This document shows positions 51,710-59,266 of a DNA stretch of 64,000 bases, one piece after another; the stretch's first letter is position 1; each line of letters opens with the position of its first letter. Position numbers and translations under genes: made by a program. The notes beneath the pieces are model-generated. The model worked only from the letters and a program-made list of their open reading frames with translations, was not told where the DNA came from and ran no database searches. This DNA comes from Chloroflexota bacterium (GTDB taxonomy: Bacteria; Chloroflexota; Anaerolineae; Anaerolineales; Villigracilaceae), in contig JACRLB010000003.1 of the NCBI GenBank assembly GCA_016235445.1, positions 124,001 to 188,000 on the forward strand, read 5' to 3'.

Positions 51710-52258
51710 ATGAAACGATACTTACTTGGATTACTGTTTTTGCTGACCGCTTGTACTGCCGCATCCAAATCTTCCGAACCCGTCATGCCGACCATCCACG
51801 CTTCCTACCCTGACCTCGGGCCTGCTCCCGAACTGACGAATGATTCCTGGCTGAATGTGGACTCGCCCCTGCGCCTCGCAGATCTGCGCGGCAAAGTCGT
51901 CGCAATTGACATGTGGACCTTTGGCTGAATTAATTGCCAGCATGTGATTCCTTCGTTGAAGGAATGGGACGAAAAATACCGCGAACAGGGACTCGTCATC
52001 ATCGGCAACCACTACCCCGAGTTTTCCTTTGAAGCAGACCTCACCAACCTGCAAGCCGCTGTTGCGGAATATGGAATTGAATACCCCGTAACACAGGATA
52101 ACGAAGGCAAAACCTGGCAGGCCTACAATAACCGATACTGGCCCACGCTTTATCTGATCGACAAAAATGGACACATCCGCTACGTTCACATTGGCGAAGG
52201 AAATTACAACGAAACCGAAGCCGCCATACAAGCTTTGCTGGCAGAACCCCAACCTTAA
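51710..52258 (+). CDS. Predicted selenocysteine-containing thioredoxin-like lipoprotein
   Basis: A 182-residue lipoprotein with a TlpA/thioredoxin-like fold, read through an in-frame TGA at 51926-51928. The signal ends in LLFLLTAC, with the lipid-bearing Cys at residue 15. The redox site is MWTFG-U-INC: Sec at 73 and Cys at 76, where relatives read WTYTCINC. Both halves are in the same frame and the second half is intact, with LKEWDEKYREQGLVIIG, the cis-Pro in YWPTLYLID, and HIGEGNYNETE at the end. A SECIS-like hairpin follows the TGA. Most likely it is a thiol oxidoreductase outside the membrane serving MsrP or other partners. The alternative, a true nonsense mutation, is less likely because the stop lies exactly on the catalytic cysteine. 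Confidence 0.85.
51926..51965 (+). promoter_or_regulatory. Bacterial SECIS-like hairpin after the in-frame TGA
   Basis: ATTCCTTC (51947-51954) and GAAGGAAT (51958-51965) form a perfect eight-base stem with loop GTT. The loop begins 26 bases after the TGA and its first base is G. Known bacterial SECIS elements have the loop roughly 16-37 bases from the UGA and a G in the first loop positions. The hairpin is inside the reading frame, as SelB-dependent elements must be. Confidence 0.75.
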
Positions 52259-52282
52259 TTCCAGAAAGAGGATAGAGAAATT

Positions 52283-53236
52283 ATGAGCCACCCATTTAAA
52301 TCCATTCCCATTCGTTCTTCCGAGATCACCCCAAAGGATGCCTATCTCTCGCGGCGCGATTTTATGAAAGCCGCAGGTCTCACCGCAGGCGCGGCATTGT
52401 TAACCGCCTGCGGGCCGTCAGTGGCGAATGCTTCCGAAGGAACCGAATCAGCCCCAACGTCCAGCGCGACCGATGAACTTGGAAACATCGTCAACACCTT
52501 TGAAGAGATCACCAGCTATAACAACTATTACGAATTCAGCACCAACAAGGAAGCCGTGGCTCCGCTTGCAAAAGATTTCACCACCGCCCCGTGGACAGTG
52601 GAAGTTGGCGGCCTCGTCCACAAGCCGAAAACCTTTGGCGTGGAAGACCTGCTGAGCCTGTTCCCGCAAGAGGAACGCATCTACCGCCTGCGCTGTGTCG
52701 AAGCCTGGAGCATGGTCATCCCGTGGAGTGGTTTTCCGCTGGCAAGCCTGCTCAAAATGGTCGAGCCAACCTCCAATGCAAAATACGTGCGCTTTGAAAC
52801 CGTCTACCGCCCCGAAGAAATGAAAGGGCAGGGCAGTCCCTTCTATCCCTGGCCGTATCAGGAAGGCCTGCGCATTGACGAAGCCATGAACGACCTCGCA
52901 ATCCTTGCAACTGGCATGTATGGCGAAACCATGCTGGCGCAAAACGGCGCGCCCATCCGCCTGGTGGTGCCGTGGAAATATGGATTCAAGTCCATCAAAT
53001 CCATCGTCAAGATCGAATTGGTTGCCGAAAGACCGAACACTTTATGGAACAGCGTCTCAACCAGTGAATATGGTTTTTATTCCAATGTCAATCCAAATGT
53101 GGATCATCCGCGCTGGTCGCAGGCCTCCGAGCGCCGCATTGGCGAACTCAGCCGCAGACCCACTCTCCTGTTCAACGGCTACGGCGAACAGGTTGCCAGC
53201 CTCTACGAAGGCATGGACCTCAGCCTGCAATTTTAA
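52283..53236 (+). CDS. msrP: Methionine sulfoxide reductase, molybdopterin catalytic subunit
   Basis: A 317-residue MsrP/YedY protein that repairs oxidised methionine in envelope proteins. A Tat signal is present ([18 protein letters not shown], arginines at 24 and 25), so the cofactor-loaded enzyme is exported folded. The molybdenum ligand is the Cys in [15 protein letters not shown] (residue 138). [22 protein letters not shown] and [12 protein letters not shown]-like [15 protein letters not shown] are family blocks. It starts 24 bases after the selenoprotein stop and AAAGAGG precedes it. MsrQ follows after 95 bases. Confidence 0.95.
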   Translation: MSHPFKSIPIRSSEITPKDAYLSRRDFMKAAGLTAGAALLTACGPSVANASEGTESAPTSSATDELGNIVNTFEEITSYNNYYEFSTNKEAVAPLAKDFTTAPWTVEVGGLVHKPKTFGVEDLLSLFPQEERIYRLRCVEAWSMVIPWSGFPLASLLKMVEPTSNAKYVRFETVYRPEEMKGQGSPFYPWPYQEGLRIDEAMNDLAILATGMYGETMLAQNGAPIRLVVPWKYGFKSIKSIVKIELVAERPNTLWNSVSTSEYGFYSNVNPNVDHPRWSQASERRIGELSRRPTLLFNGYGEQVASLYEGMDLSLQF

Positions 53237-53248
53237 TAACCGCTATTC

Positions 53249-53271
53249 CGTACCGCAACATTCATGTTGCG
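53249..53271. repeat. GTACCGCAACAT palindrome
   Basis: CGTACCGCAACATTCATGTTGCG is a half-length copy of the repeat seen at 36719-36787 and 44213-44288. It lies between msrP and msrQ. Confidence 0.65.
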
Positions 53272-53331
53272 TGTTTTGCGATATTGCGTAAAATGAGTTA
53301 ATAACCAGCGCTTCCGAAGTCTCCAAAGGCA

Positions 53332-54009
53332 ATGAAAAAATTTTCCCGCTACACCCCCCTTCAAATCGCCATCCACCTGTACGCATGGTCAGCCCTCGCA
53401 TGGATCATCTTTGAGCTGGCAACTGGCACATTCTCCATCAACCCCATTCAGGAGTTGGAACAGCGCACGGGCCGCCACGCCATCACCCTGCTTGTGCTTT
53501 CGCTGATCTGCACCCCCGTTAACACCATTTTCAAATGGACAGAGCCGCTCAAACGCCGCCGCGCGCTGGGCTTGTATGCCTTCCTCTACGCCGCCATCCA
53601 CGTCATCATATTTGTAGACCTGGATTACGGCCTCGCGTGGAGTCTCATCGGCGAAACCGTTTTGCAAAAGCCATATATCGTGGTCGGCATGACCACCTTT
53701 CTTCTGTTGATTCCCCTTGCGTTCACCTCCTTCGACATCTGGAAAAAACGCCTCGGCAAAAACTGGAAACGCCTGCACAAACTTATTTACATCATCGCCC
53801 CGCTTGCCGTCCTGCATTTTGCCTGGAGCAAAAAAGGCGATCTCTTCACCCTCTCCGGCGACATCGTCCGCCCATTGATCTATGGACTGGTCCTCGCGAT
53901 TTTCCTGACCTTCCGCATCCCCGCGATTCGAAAAGCCCTCGCCTCTTTTTCGCCCCGACGGCTGATTCAGTCTCCCAAGCAGGAGTCTCAGCCCGCGCTC
54001 CGCGAATAA
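53332..54009 (+). CDS. msrQ: MsrQ, heme-binding membrane subunit of the MsrPQ system
   Basis: A 225-residue membrane protein with six helices. Family landmarks are GRHAITLLVLSLICTPV, RRALGLYAFLYAAIHVIIFVDLDYG, NWKRLHKLIYIIAPLAVLHF and the basic end. The histidines in HVIIF, RLHKL and VLHFAW are the heme-b ligands. It passes electrons from the respiratory chain to MsrP. The typical alternation of msrP and msrQ on one strand is kept here. Confidence 0.93.
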   Translation: MKKFSRYTPLQIAIHLYAWSALAWIIFELATGTFSINPIQELEQRTGRHAITLLVLSLICTPVNTIFKWTEPLKRRRALGLYAFLYAAIHVIIFVDLDYGLAWSLIGETVLQKPYIVVGMTTFLLLIPLAFTSFDIWKKRLGKNWKRLHKLIYIIAPLAVLHFAWSKKGDLFTLSGDIVRPLIYGLVLAIFLTFRIPAIRKALASFSPRRLIQSPKQESQPALRE

Positions 54010-54074
54010 CGGAGCGCAGACTTCAGTCTGCCCAGGCAAGCGGATTGAAATACAGGCAAGCGGATTGAAATAAA

Positions 54075-54241
54075 GGGAGTGGCTAAAAGAATGGGCTAAA
54101 AAAACCTCTCACCACGGAGATCACAGAGCGCACACATCGTCCCGATGTTCTTTCGGGAGAGATTTCTAAGAGTTTTTCTCCGTGACCTCCGTGTGCTCCG
54201 TGGTTAAATCTTTTGGCAAGCCCACTACATTAGCCACTTCC
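54075..54241. mobile_element. MITE-like element with GGGAGTGGCTAA ends, copy 2
   Basis: A 167-base copy of the element at 13909-14051. Its ends are GGGAGTGGCTAA and TTAGCCACTTCC, and GAAATAAA flanks both sides (54067-54074 and 54242-54249). Its left arm has a further insertion around ACATCGTCCCGATGTTCTTT that resembles one of the in-frame insertions in pheT. It carries no gene. Confidence 0.75.
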
Positions 54242-54292
54242 GAAATAAAATGCCTCTCCCTAAATCTCACAGAAAGGCTATAATTTTGCCCC

Positions 54293-55087
54293 ATGCCTAT
54301 AAAATCTAAAAAATCCACCCCAATAATTTTTGAAGAAGAAGAAATAGAGGAAACCGCCCCAGACGCAGAAGAGTTCATCATCTTCAAGCGCAGTCACTTT
54401 TACTCTGTGCTTGTTGTGCTTGCCTTTGGCGTTGGCATTCTCGTTGGCTATGTCCTCTGGGGGCGCGGCACAACTGCCACAGCGGCAGTCCCTGCCCAGG
54501 CGGCGCAACAGCCCTCAGGTCAGGTGGCTGAGGCGCCAGCCGCACAGCCGCAATTTACCCGCTACGACATCCCCACCGAAGGATATCCAAGCCTCGGCCC
54601 GGACGATGCGAAGATCGTCATCGTAGAGTTCAGCGACTTCCAATGTCCATACTGCCGCCGCTTTCATGATGAGACCTATCAGGCTTTGCTGGATGCGTAC
54701 CCCAACCAGATTCGTTTTGTTTATCGCAACCTGCCGCTCACATCCATTCACCCCGCCGCCATGCCCTCTGCAATCGCCTCGCTCTGCGCCAACGACCAGA
54801 ACGCCTATTGGGAGTATCATGAAAAGCTCTTTAGCAGTGAAGCATTGGATGAAGCGACCTTTATTCAATATGCCGCCGATCTCAGTTTGGATGTTGAAGA
54901 ATTCACCGCCTGCCTTGTCAGCGGAAAACACGATGATTTCATTCAAACAGACATGGACTTTGCCATCAACCTCGGCGTGCAGTCTACGCCCACGTTCTTC
55001 GTCAATGGCCTGGCGCTTGTCGGCGCACAGCCTCTCTCCAGCTTCCAGCAGTTGATAGACAAGGAACTGGCTGGCGAAATTCCATAG
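54293..55087 (+). CDS. DsbA-family thiol-disulfide oxidoreductase, membrane-anchored
   Basis: A 264-residue protein with a short acidic cytoplasmic N-terminus, one membrane helix (residues about 37-57), an Ala-Pro linker and a DsbA-like domain. The active site CPYC is at 118-121 in VEFSDFQCPYCRRFHDE, and the cis-Pro loop is QSTPTFFVNGLAL. Two more cysteines (LCANDQ and TACLVSG) may form a structural disulfide. It should catalyse disulfide exchange outside the membrane. A TATAAT box (54279-54284) is eight bases before the ATG, which fits a leaderless transcript. It closes the redox gene group. Confidence 0.9.
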   Translation: MPIKSKKSTPIIFEEEEIEETAPDAEEFIIFKRSHFYSVLVVLAFGVGILVGYVLWGRGTTATAAVPAQAAQQPSGQVAEAPAAQPQFTRYDIPTEGYPSLGPDDAKIVIVEFSDFQCPYCRRFHDETYQALLDAYPNQIRFVYRNLPLTSIHPAAMPSAIASLCANDQNAYWEYHEKLFSSEALDEATFIQYAADLSLDVEEFTACLVSGKHDDFIQTDMDFAINLGVQSTPTFFVNGLALVGAQPLSSFQQLIDKELAGEIP

Positions 55088-55304
55088 AACTCTGGAGTCC
55101 ATCAGCAAGCTGATGGACTTTATGTTCGGCTTGGGCGGGTTTCATTACCCGCCCTTTTGTTTTTTTAATTCTCTACCGTACACGCAAACCCTAAAGGTCT
55201 CCTTTTCCCTCGCAGATTCCTGATTCACCGAAAAGACCTTTAGAGAGTGTTTGAGATGTGCCAAATTCAACCCCGCAGGGGTGTCATGGCTCGTAAAATC
55301 AATA
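55088..55304. repeat. Gene-free region with GACTCCAGAG repeat and terminator
   Basis: CTCTGGAGTC (55090-55099) is followed by the palindrome CCATCAGCAAGCTGATGG (55099-55116), a copy of the family at 1368 and 47557. A terminator follows at 55134-55168, with GGGCGGGT and ACCCGCCC arms and a long T run, for the DsbA-like gene. Beyond it a weak inverted repeat around AAAGGTCTCC and GACCTTT is seen, and no gene. Confidence 0.72.
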
Positions 55305-55415
55305 GGGTGTGTTTCATTTCAGTTGAAACAACCGTCCCGAAGGTTTAAAAAACGGCAAAAGTCTTCGAGAAAACCTTCGGGACGTTCCATCCTTCAACTC
55401 ATTTGAAACACACCC
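55305..55415. mobile_element. MITE-like element with GGGTGTGTTTCA ends and 9-base target duplication
   Basis: A 111-base element has perfect inverted ends GGGTGTGTTTCA and TGAAACACACCC. It is flanked by the direct repeat AAATCAATA (55296-55304 and 55416-55424). The centre carries the CGTCCCGAAGGTT inverted repeat also found at 23417 and 44753. No gene is inside. From 55416 to 55695 only short CCCTTCGGGA palindromes and the leader of the next gene are seen. Confidence 0.76.
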
Positions 55416-55695
55416 AAATCAATATCATCCCTTCGGGATTTGGAATTCTTTCACGTAATTTTCTATAATCCTGCCATCCCTTCGGGATTGAACTGCGTAA
55501 GGTGAGTTAATAAATCCGTGTTTGTCAGTGTAATCCGTCCAATCCGTGTACTTAAGAAACTGTCTCTTAGGGTTTCTTTGCGAGGAAAATGTATGGCAGC
55601 GAATTTTTTAAACGTTAATCTTAAAACTCCGCGCATATAATTTACTCGGTGGTAAGATAGAGAAAATAAAAAAATCCCCCTGTGAGAGTAGTTCC

Positions 55696-56361
55696 ATGAA
55701 AAAATTTGTAGCCATTGCGGGCAATATCGGCGTTGGAAAATCCACGCTTGTGAAAATGCTGTGCGACCAGATGAGTTGGGACCCGTTCTATGAACCCGTC
55801 ACGGAAAACCCCTACCTCGCCGATTTTTACCAGAACATGTCTGCCTGGGGGTTTCATTCCCAGGTCTTCTTTCTGACGCATCGCCTGCGCTCGCATTTCA
55901 ACCTGGCACAGCATCCCAATTCCGTGGTGCAGGACCGCAGTGTCTATGAAGACGCGGAAATCTTCGCCCATAATTTATACCAGCAGGGGAATATCAATGA
56001 CCGCGATTATCAAATGTATCGCGAGTTGTACGAGACGGCCGTGCAATTCCTCCCCCCGCCGGACCTGGTCATCTACCTGCGCGCCTCGGTGGATACGCTG
56101 ATGGACCGCATCACCTCCCGCGGACGCGACTACGAGAGTAAGATCACAGCGGAGTATCTGCAAAACCTCAACGACCTGTACGAATCATGGATCGAGAATT
56201 TCACGCTTTGCCCTGTGCTGGCCGTCCCCGCCGATGACCTGGATTACGTGGCCCACAACGGTCACCTGCGCCTGATCGTCTCCAAGATCGAAGCGAAATT
56301 GACAGGCAAGGAAGAGGTGGTCTTTGAGCCTGAGGAAATGGCAAGGGCGGCGGAGGATTAG
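55696..56361 (+). CDS. Deoxynucleoside kinase, copy 1
   Basis: A 221-residue kinase of the deoxyadenosine/deoxyguanosine/deoxycytidine type. The P loop is IAGNIGVGKSTLVKML. The catalytic Glu lies in YEPVTENPYLADFY, the DRS motif is QDRSVYEDAEIFA, and a lid region DRITSRGRDYESKI completes it. It salvages deoxynucleosides for dNTP synthesis. Another member of the family lies on the opposite strand at 59267-59902. The ATG has only a weak ribosome binding site. Confidence 0.9.
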   Translation: MKKFVAIAGNIGVGKSTLVKMLCDQMSWDPFYEPVTENPYLADFYQNMSAWGFHSQVFFLTHRLRSHFNLAQHPNSVVQDRSVYEDAEIFAHNLYQQGNINDRDYQMYRELYETAVQFLPPPDLVIYLRASVDTLMDRITSRGRDYESKITAEYLQNLNDLYESWIENFTLCPVLAVPADDLDYVAHNGHLRLIVSKIEAKLTGKEEVVFEPEEMARAAED

Positions 56362-56375
56362 GGGCAAGGTATACA

Positions 56376-56460
56376 GGTAAAAAAGAAAACAGGTATACAG
56401 GTTATAAGCCTGTGTACCTGTTTTCGTGTCTACGAGTTTACGCATTTACTTGTTTGCGTT
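56376..56460. repeat. Inverted repeat related to a segment inside pheT
   Basis: CAGGTATACAGGTTATAAGC and CTGTGTACCTG make a hairpin. The right part, with CGTGTCTACGAGTTTACGC, resembles the in-frame insertion in pheT near 42345-42385 (CGTGTCTACCTGTTTACGC). It lies between two convergent genes. Confidence 0.6.
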
Positions 56461-56468
56461 TTACGCTC

Positions 56469-57449
56469 TTACGCCTTCCCCAGCACCATCGCCAGCAGAG
56501 CCATTCTCACGTACAACCCATATTCCATCTGGCGGAAGTAGGCCGCGCGGGGGTCATCGTCGAAGTCCATGCTGATCTCGGTCACGCGGGGCAGGGGGTG
56601 CATGACGATCATTTCCTTCTTTGCGGCTTTCATGATTTCTGTGTCCACCACGAAGGAATTTTTCACCTTTTCATAATCAGCGGGGTCTTCGAATCTTTCC
56701 TTTTGCACGCGCGTCACGTACAGCACATCGGTTTCAGGCAGGACATCTTCGAGCTTGCTGAATTCCGCCTGAGGAATTCCCTTCTCCCCAACTTCATCCA
56801 TCACTTCCTTCGGCATCTTCAAAATATCAGGCGAGACGTAATTGAGTTTGATATTCGTAAAAGTGGAAAGCAAACGTGAAAGGGAATGCACGGTGCGCCC
56901 GTATTTCAGGTCGCCGAGCATGGTCACGTTCAAATTGTCGAGCCGCCCCAATTCTTCCATGATCGTGAATGTATCCAGCAAGGCCTGCGTAGGATGTTCG
57001 CCCGTGCCATCCCCCGCGTTGATGACAGGCTTGCGCGCCGCCTTCGCCGCAATTGCCGCGGAACCTGTTTCGGGGTGGCGCAGAACGATCACGTCCGCGT
57101 AGCATTCCAGCGTGCGGATGGTGTCTGGCAAACTCTCGCCTTTCGACACAGACGAATACTTCACCTCATTAATCGGGATGACCGACCCGCCAAGCCGTTC
57201 CATCGAAGCCGTGAACGATGACGACGTGCGCGTGGATGGCTCATAAAAAAGATTCGCCAGAATTTTTCCCTTTAGCAGATCGAAGGTCCCCACGCGTTCG
57301 ACCATGCCGCGCATCTCATGCGCCACGCCGAAGACGTACTCGAGGTCACTGCGGCTGAACTGCTTGACGGAAATAATGTCCTTGCCGTACCAGGGGGCGT
57401 TTTTATCTTCGCCGAACGGCAGGTAGGGGGATGAGGAACTTGAGGGCAT
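56469..57449 (-). CDS. pyrB: Aspartate carbamoyltransferase catalytic subunit
   Basis: A 326-residue enzyme that joins carbamoyl phosphate and aspartate in pyrimidine synthesis. The carbamoyl phosphate site is [12 protein letters not shown], with [10 protein letters not shown] and [14 protein letters not shown]. The aspartate side has [14 protein letters not shown] and [10 protein letters not shown]. No regulatory PyrI gene is next to it, so it may form an unregulated trimer. AGGAG precedes the ATG. No other pyrimidine genes are in the window. Confidence 0.95.
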   Translation of the reverse strand: MPSSSSSPYLPFGEDKNAPWYGKDIISVKQFSRSDLEYVFGVAHEMRGMVERVGTFDLLKGKILANLFYEPSTRTSSSFTASMERLGGSVIPINEVKYSSVSKGESLPDTIRTLECYADVIVLRHPETGSAAIAAKAARKPVINAGDGTGEHPTQALLDTFTIMEELGRLDNLNVTMLGDLKYGRTVHSLSRLLSTFTNIKLNYVSPDILKMPKEVMDEVGEKGIPQAEFSKLEDVLPETDVLYVTRVQKERFEDPADYEKVKNSFVVDTEIMKAAKKEMIVMHPLPRVTEISMDFDDDPRAAYFRQMEYGLYVRMALLAMVLGKA

Positions 57450-57529
57450 AAGGTAGTCTCCTTTGGTTTGTTTACGTCATTGCGAGGGCAGAAGAACACT
57501 ACCCTTGCAATGACGTTGATTTACTTTAT

Positions 57530-57563
57530 AAAAACTTCCGAAGTCTTCAGACTTCGGAAGTTT
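57530..57563. repeat. AACTTCCGAAG palindrome, left of the nucleotidyltransferase cassette
   Basis: AAACTTCCGAAGTCT and AGACTTCGGAAGTTT are complementary. Almost the same palindrome lies at 58197-58234, on the other side of the two-gene cassette. It may also end transcription of the cassette on the minus strand. Confidence 0.75.
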
Positions 57564-57568
57564 GGAAA

Positions 57569-58015
57569 TTACTCTTCTGAAAGCAAATCTGCATCAATCA
57601 AATCCTGCGGACGTCCCGCCGCGAGTTTGGAAGCGATCAAATCTTTCTTTGAAATAAAAATCACCTTCAACCCGTCAAAATCCACTTCAATGCGCCTGTT
57701 CCAGCAGTCATCAAAATCAACTCCAGGGATTCCCATTAACACGTCCACACGAATGGGCGGCACACCCATTTGAAAGAAAAAGCCTTCTTCCGAGAAATCC
57801 TTTGGGGTTAATCCTGCAAGAGGAGCGCCGAACTCACGCAGAGCGTTATAAACTGCTTCTGCGTTCGCAACGTCTGTGCTAATCAAAACGTCAAGGTCTT
57901 TGGTGAAGCGCGGCTCGGCATATTGCACAACCGCATAACCTCCAATCACCAAATACCTAACGTTGTGGGCGTTGAAAATTTGTAACAGATCGCTGAAGTC
58001 TGAGTTGACGAACAT
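57569..58015 (-). CDS. Nucleotidyltransferase-like protein of a two-gene cassette
   Basis: A 148-residue protein of the nucleotidyltransferase superfamily (DUF6036/AbiEii-like group). YLVIGGYAVVQY has the GG motif, followed by TKDLDVLI with the paired aspartates that bind metal. The last third, KVIFISKKDLIASKLAAGRPQDLID, is also typical. Such proteins often pair with a small upstream gene and some are toxins of type II or IV modules; no activity is shown here. Its start lies inside the small partner gene. Both genes are enclosed by the same palindrome. Confidence 0.84.
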   Translation of the reverse strand: MFVNSDFSDLLQIFNAHNVRYLVIGGYAVVQYAEPRFTKDLDVLISTDVANAEAVYNALREFGAPLAGLTPKDFSEEGFFFQMGVPPIRVDVLMGIPGVDFDDCWNRRIEVDFDGLKVIFISKKDLIASKLAAGRPQDLIDADLLSEE

Positions 58016-58163
58016 CTTTTCCCTTGACTCTCATGTAATGGACAATCAATTCCCATGAGGCATCGAAGCGGGCTTTTGCAGGTTGCGCCTGCCAGAATTT
58101 CAAGTCAAATGATCTGTCCATTTGCTCAATCTTTCCGCGTCGTTCAATAAAATTTTTTCTCAT
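57957..58163 (-). CDS. Small partner protein of the nucleotidyltransferase
   Basis: A 68-residue protein. The core FDLKFWQAQPAKARFDASWELIVHYMRVKGKDVRQLRLQ is a recurring pattern of small proteins coded just before nucleotidyltransferase-like genes. The ATG at 58163 follows AGGAAGG. The stop lies 59 bases into the next gene, so translation is coupled. An antitoxin-like or adaptor role is an inference from pairing alone. Confidence 0.75.
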   Translation of the reverse strand: MRKNFIERRGKIEQMDRSFDLKFWQAQPAKARFDASWELIVHYMRVKGKDVRQLRLQRSVTNFQRPQR

Positions 58164-58196
58164 CTCATACCTTCCTGTAATTTTACACTACTTATA

Positions 58197-58234
58197 AAAA
58201 ACTTCCGAAGCCTCGAAGACTTCGGAAGTTTTTT
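58197..58234. repeat. AACTTCCGAAG palindrome, right of the nucleotidyltransferase cassette
   Basis: AAACTTCCGAAG and CTTCGGAAGTTT form the arms around CCTCGAAGA. It also serves as a terminator with T and A runs for the gene at 58233-59255, whose stop overlaps its right edge. Compare 57530-57563. Confidence 0.75.
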
Positions 58235-59255
58235 ATACTCCTGCAAATGCGTCCAAGCCGTTTTCGGTGGCGATCTCATCGAGCGTGGCTTCGATCTCGT
58301 CGATGAAGTGATCGAGTCCCTCCACGTGTTCGGTGAAGCCGTCTCCGAGCAGGCCCAACTCGGCGCAGGCATTTTCCCAGAACTTGAGGTGGTCGCCGTT
58401 TAACACAGCGGCGGACAATGTCCAGGTATGCAGAACAGGCCAGAGCGCGGAGAGAGGCGTTTCTCCATCCAGCAGGGCTTTGATGGCTTTCTCGTAATAA
58501 TTCAGGCGCGCGGCGTGGATGCGGGCATCTACATCCGCTGTTTCGCTGGCTAGTTTGAATGCGGCTTTCCAATCTGCCAGCCAGCCTTTTACTTTTTCCG
58601 CATCCACGTGATTCGCGCCAAGCAAGCCGTACGCCGCGGCGACCATGCCGGGCTTTTGCGCGGCTTCGGCGCGGGCGGGGAATTCAAGCAACAACCTGCG
58701 CTCCTGAATGGGCGAGCCGCTTAACTCGGCCACTGTGTTGATGGCATGAAAAAGCGACTTCATATATTTTTGAATTTCTTTCGGCCCTGCGGGTTTGTCA
58801 AGTTCGGTCAAGTCCATCCAGATGCCACGGCCGTGGGAGAGCATGGTGCGACAGCGTTGAAGCATGAGCGGGGGCTGTTCGAATTCAAAGCCTGCGCGCA
58901 GGCTGGCTTGCACGAAGTCGAAGAATTTTTCGCGTTCGTACAACAGCATGGGCGCGTACATTTCATAGCCAAGCCAGGGATCGCCGCGTAATTCGCGGGG
59001 TGATTTGAATTCATCCTTTGCGCGGCGGCTGATATCAAGATGAAAATCGGGGGTTAGTTTTACGAACTCGCGCGCTTTGGCGGGTGTGTTTTTATAGACA
59101 AAGACCAGGTCAATATCTGCGGTGCCGCCGAGCATGGGTTCTGCCGAAAGCAGGGAGCCTGTCAAATAGGCGGCGATGATCTCGGGGTCGTTATACACCC
59201 GTTCCTGAACGGTTTCTTTTGCAATGCGGAGGAGTGACTCTCTTGTGACGCGCAT
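58233..59255 (-). CDS. Nucleotidyltransferase-domain protein of unknown function
   Basis: A 340-residue soluble protein. Near the N-terminus, AAYLTGSLLSAEPMLGGTADIDLVFVY has the GS and DxD pattern of the Pol-beta-like nucleotidyltransferase fold. The remainder is helical, with several tryptophans, and resembles no named enzyme. It lies 11 bases after the deoxynucleoside kinase gene on the same strand, so the two form an operon. A link to nucleotide metabolism is possible but not shown. Confidence 0.78.
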   Translation of the reverse strand: MRVTRESLLRIAKETVQERVYNDPEIIAAYLTGSLLSAEPMLGGTADIDLVFVYKNTPAKAREFVKLTPDFHLDISRRAKDEFKSPRELRGDPWLGYEMYAPMLLYEREKFFDFVQASLRAGFEFEQPPLMLQRCRTMLSHGRGIWMDLTELDKPAGPKEIQKYMKSLFHAINTVAELSGSPIQERRLLLEFPARAEAAQKPGMVAAAYGLLGANHVDAEKVKGWLADWKAAFKLASETADVDARIHAARLNYYEKAIKALLDGETPLSALWPVLHTWTLSAAVLNGDHLKFWENACAELGLLGDGFTEHVEGLDHFIDEIEATLDEIATENGLDAFAGV

Positions 59256-59266
59256 GGGGTTTCTCC

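Noticed and set aside
51710-52258. Two separate genes, or a pseudogene broken by a nonsense mutation
   Set aside because: Both halves are in one frame, the stop falls exactly on the catalytic Cys codon, a hairpin follows at SECIS distance, and the second half is intact.
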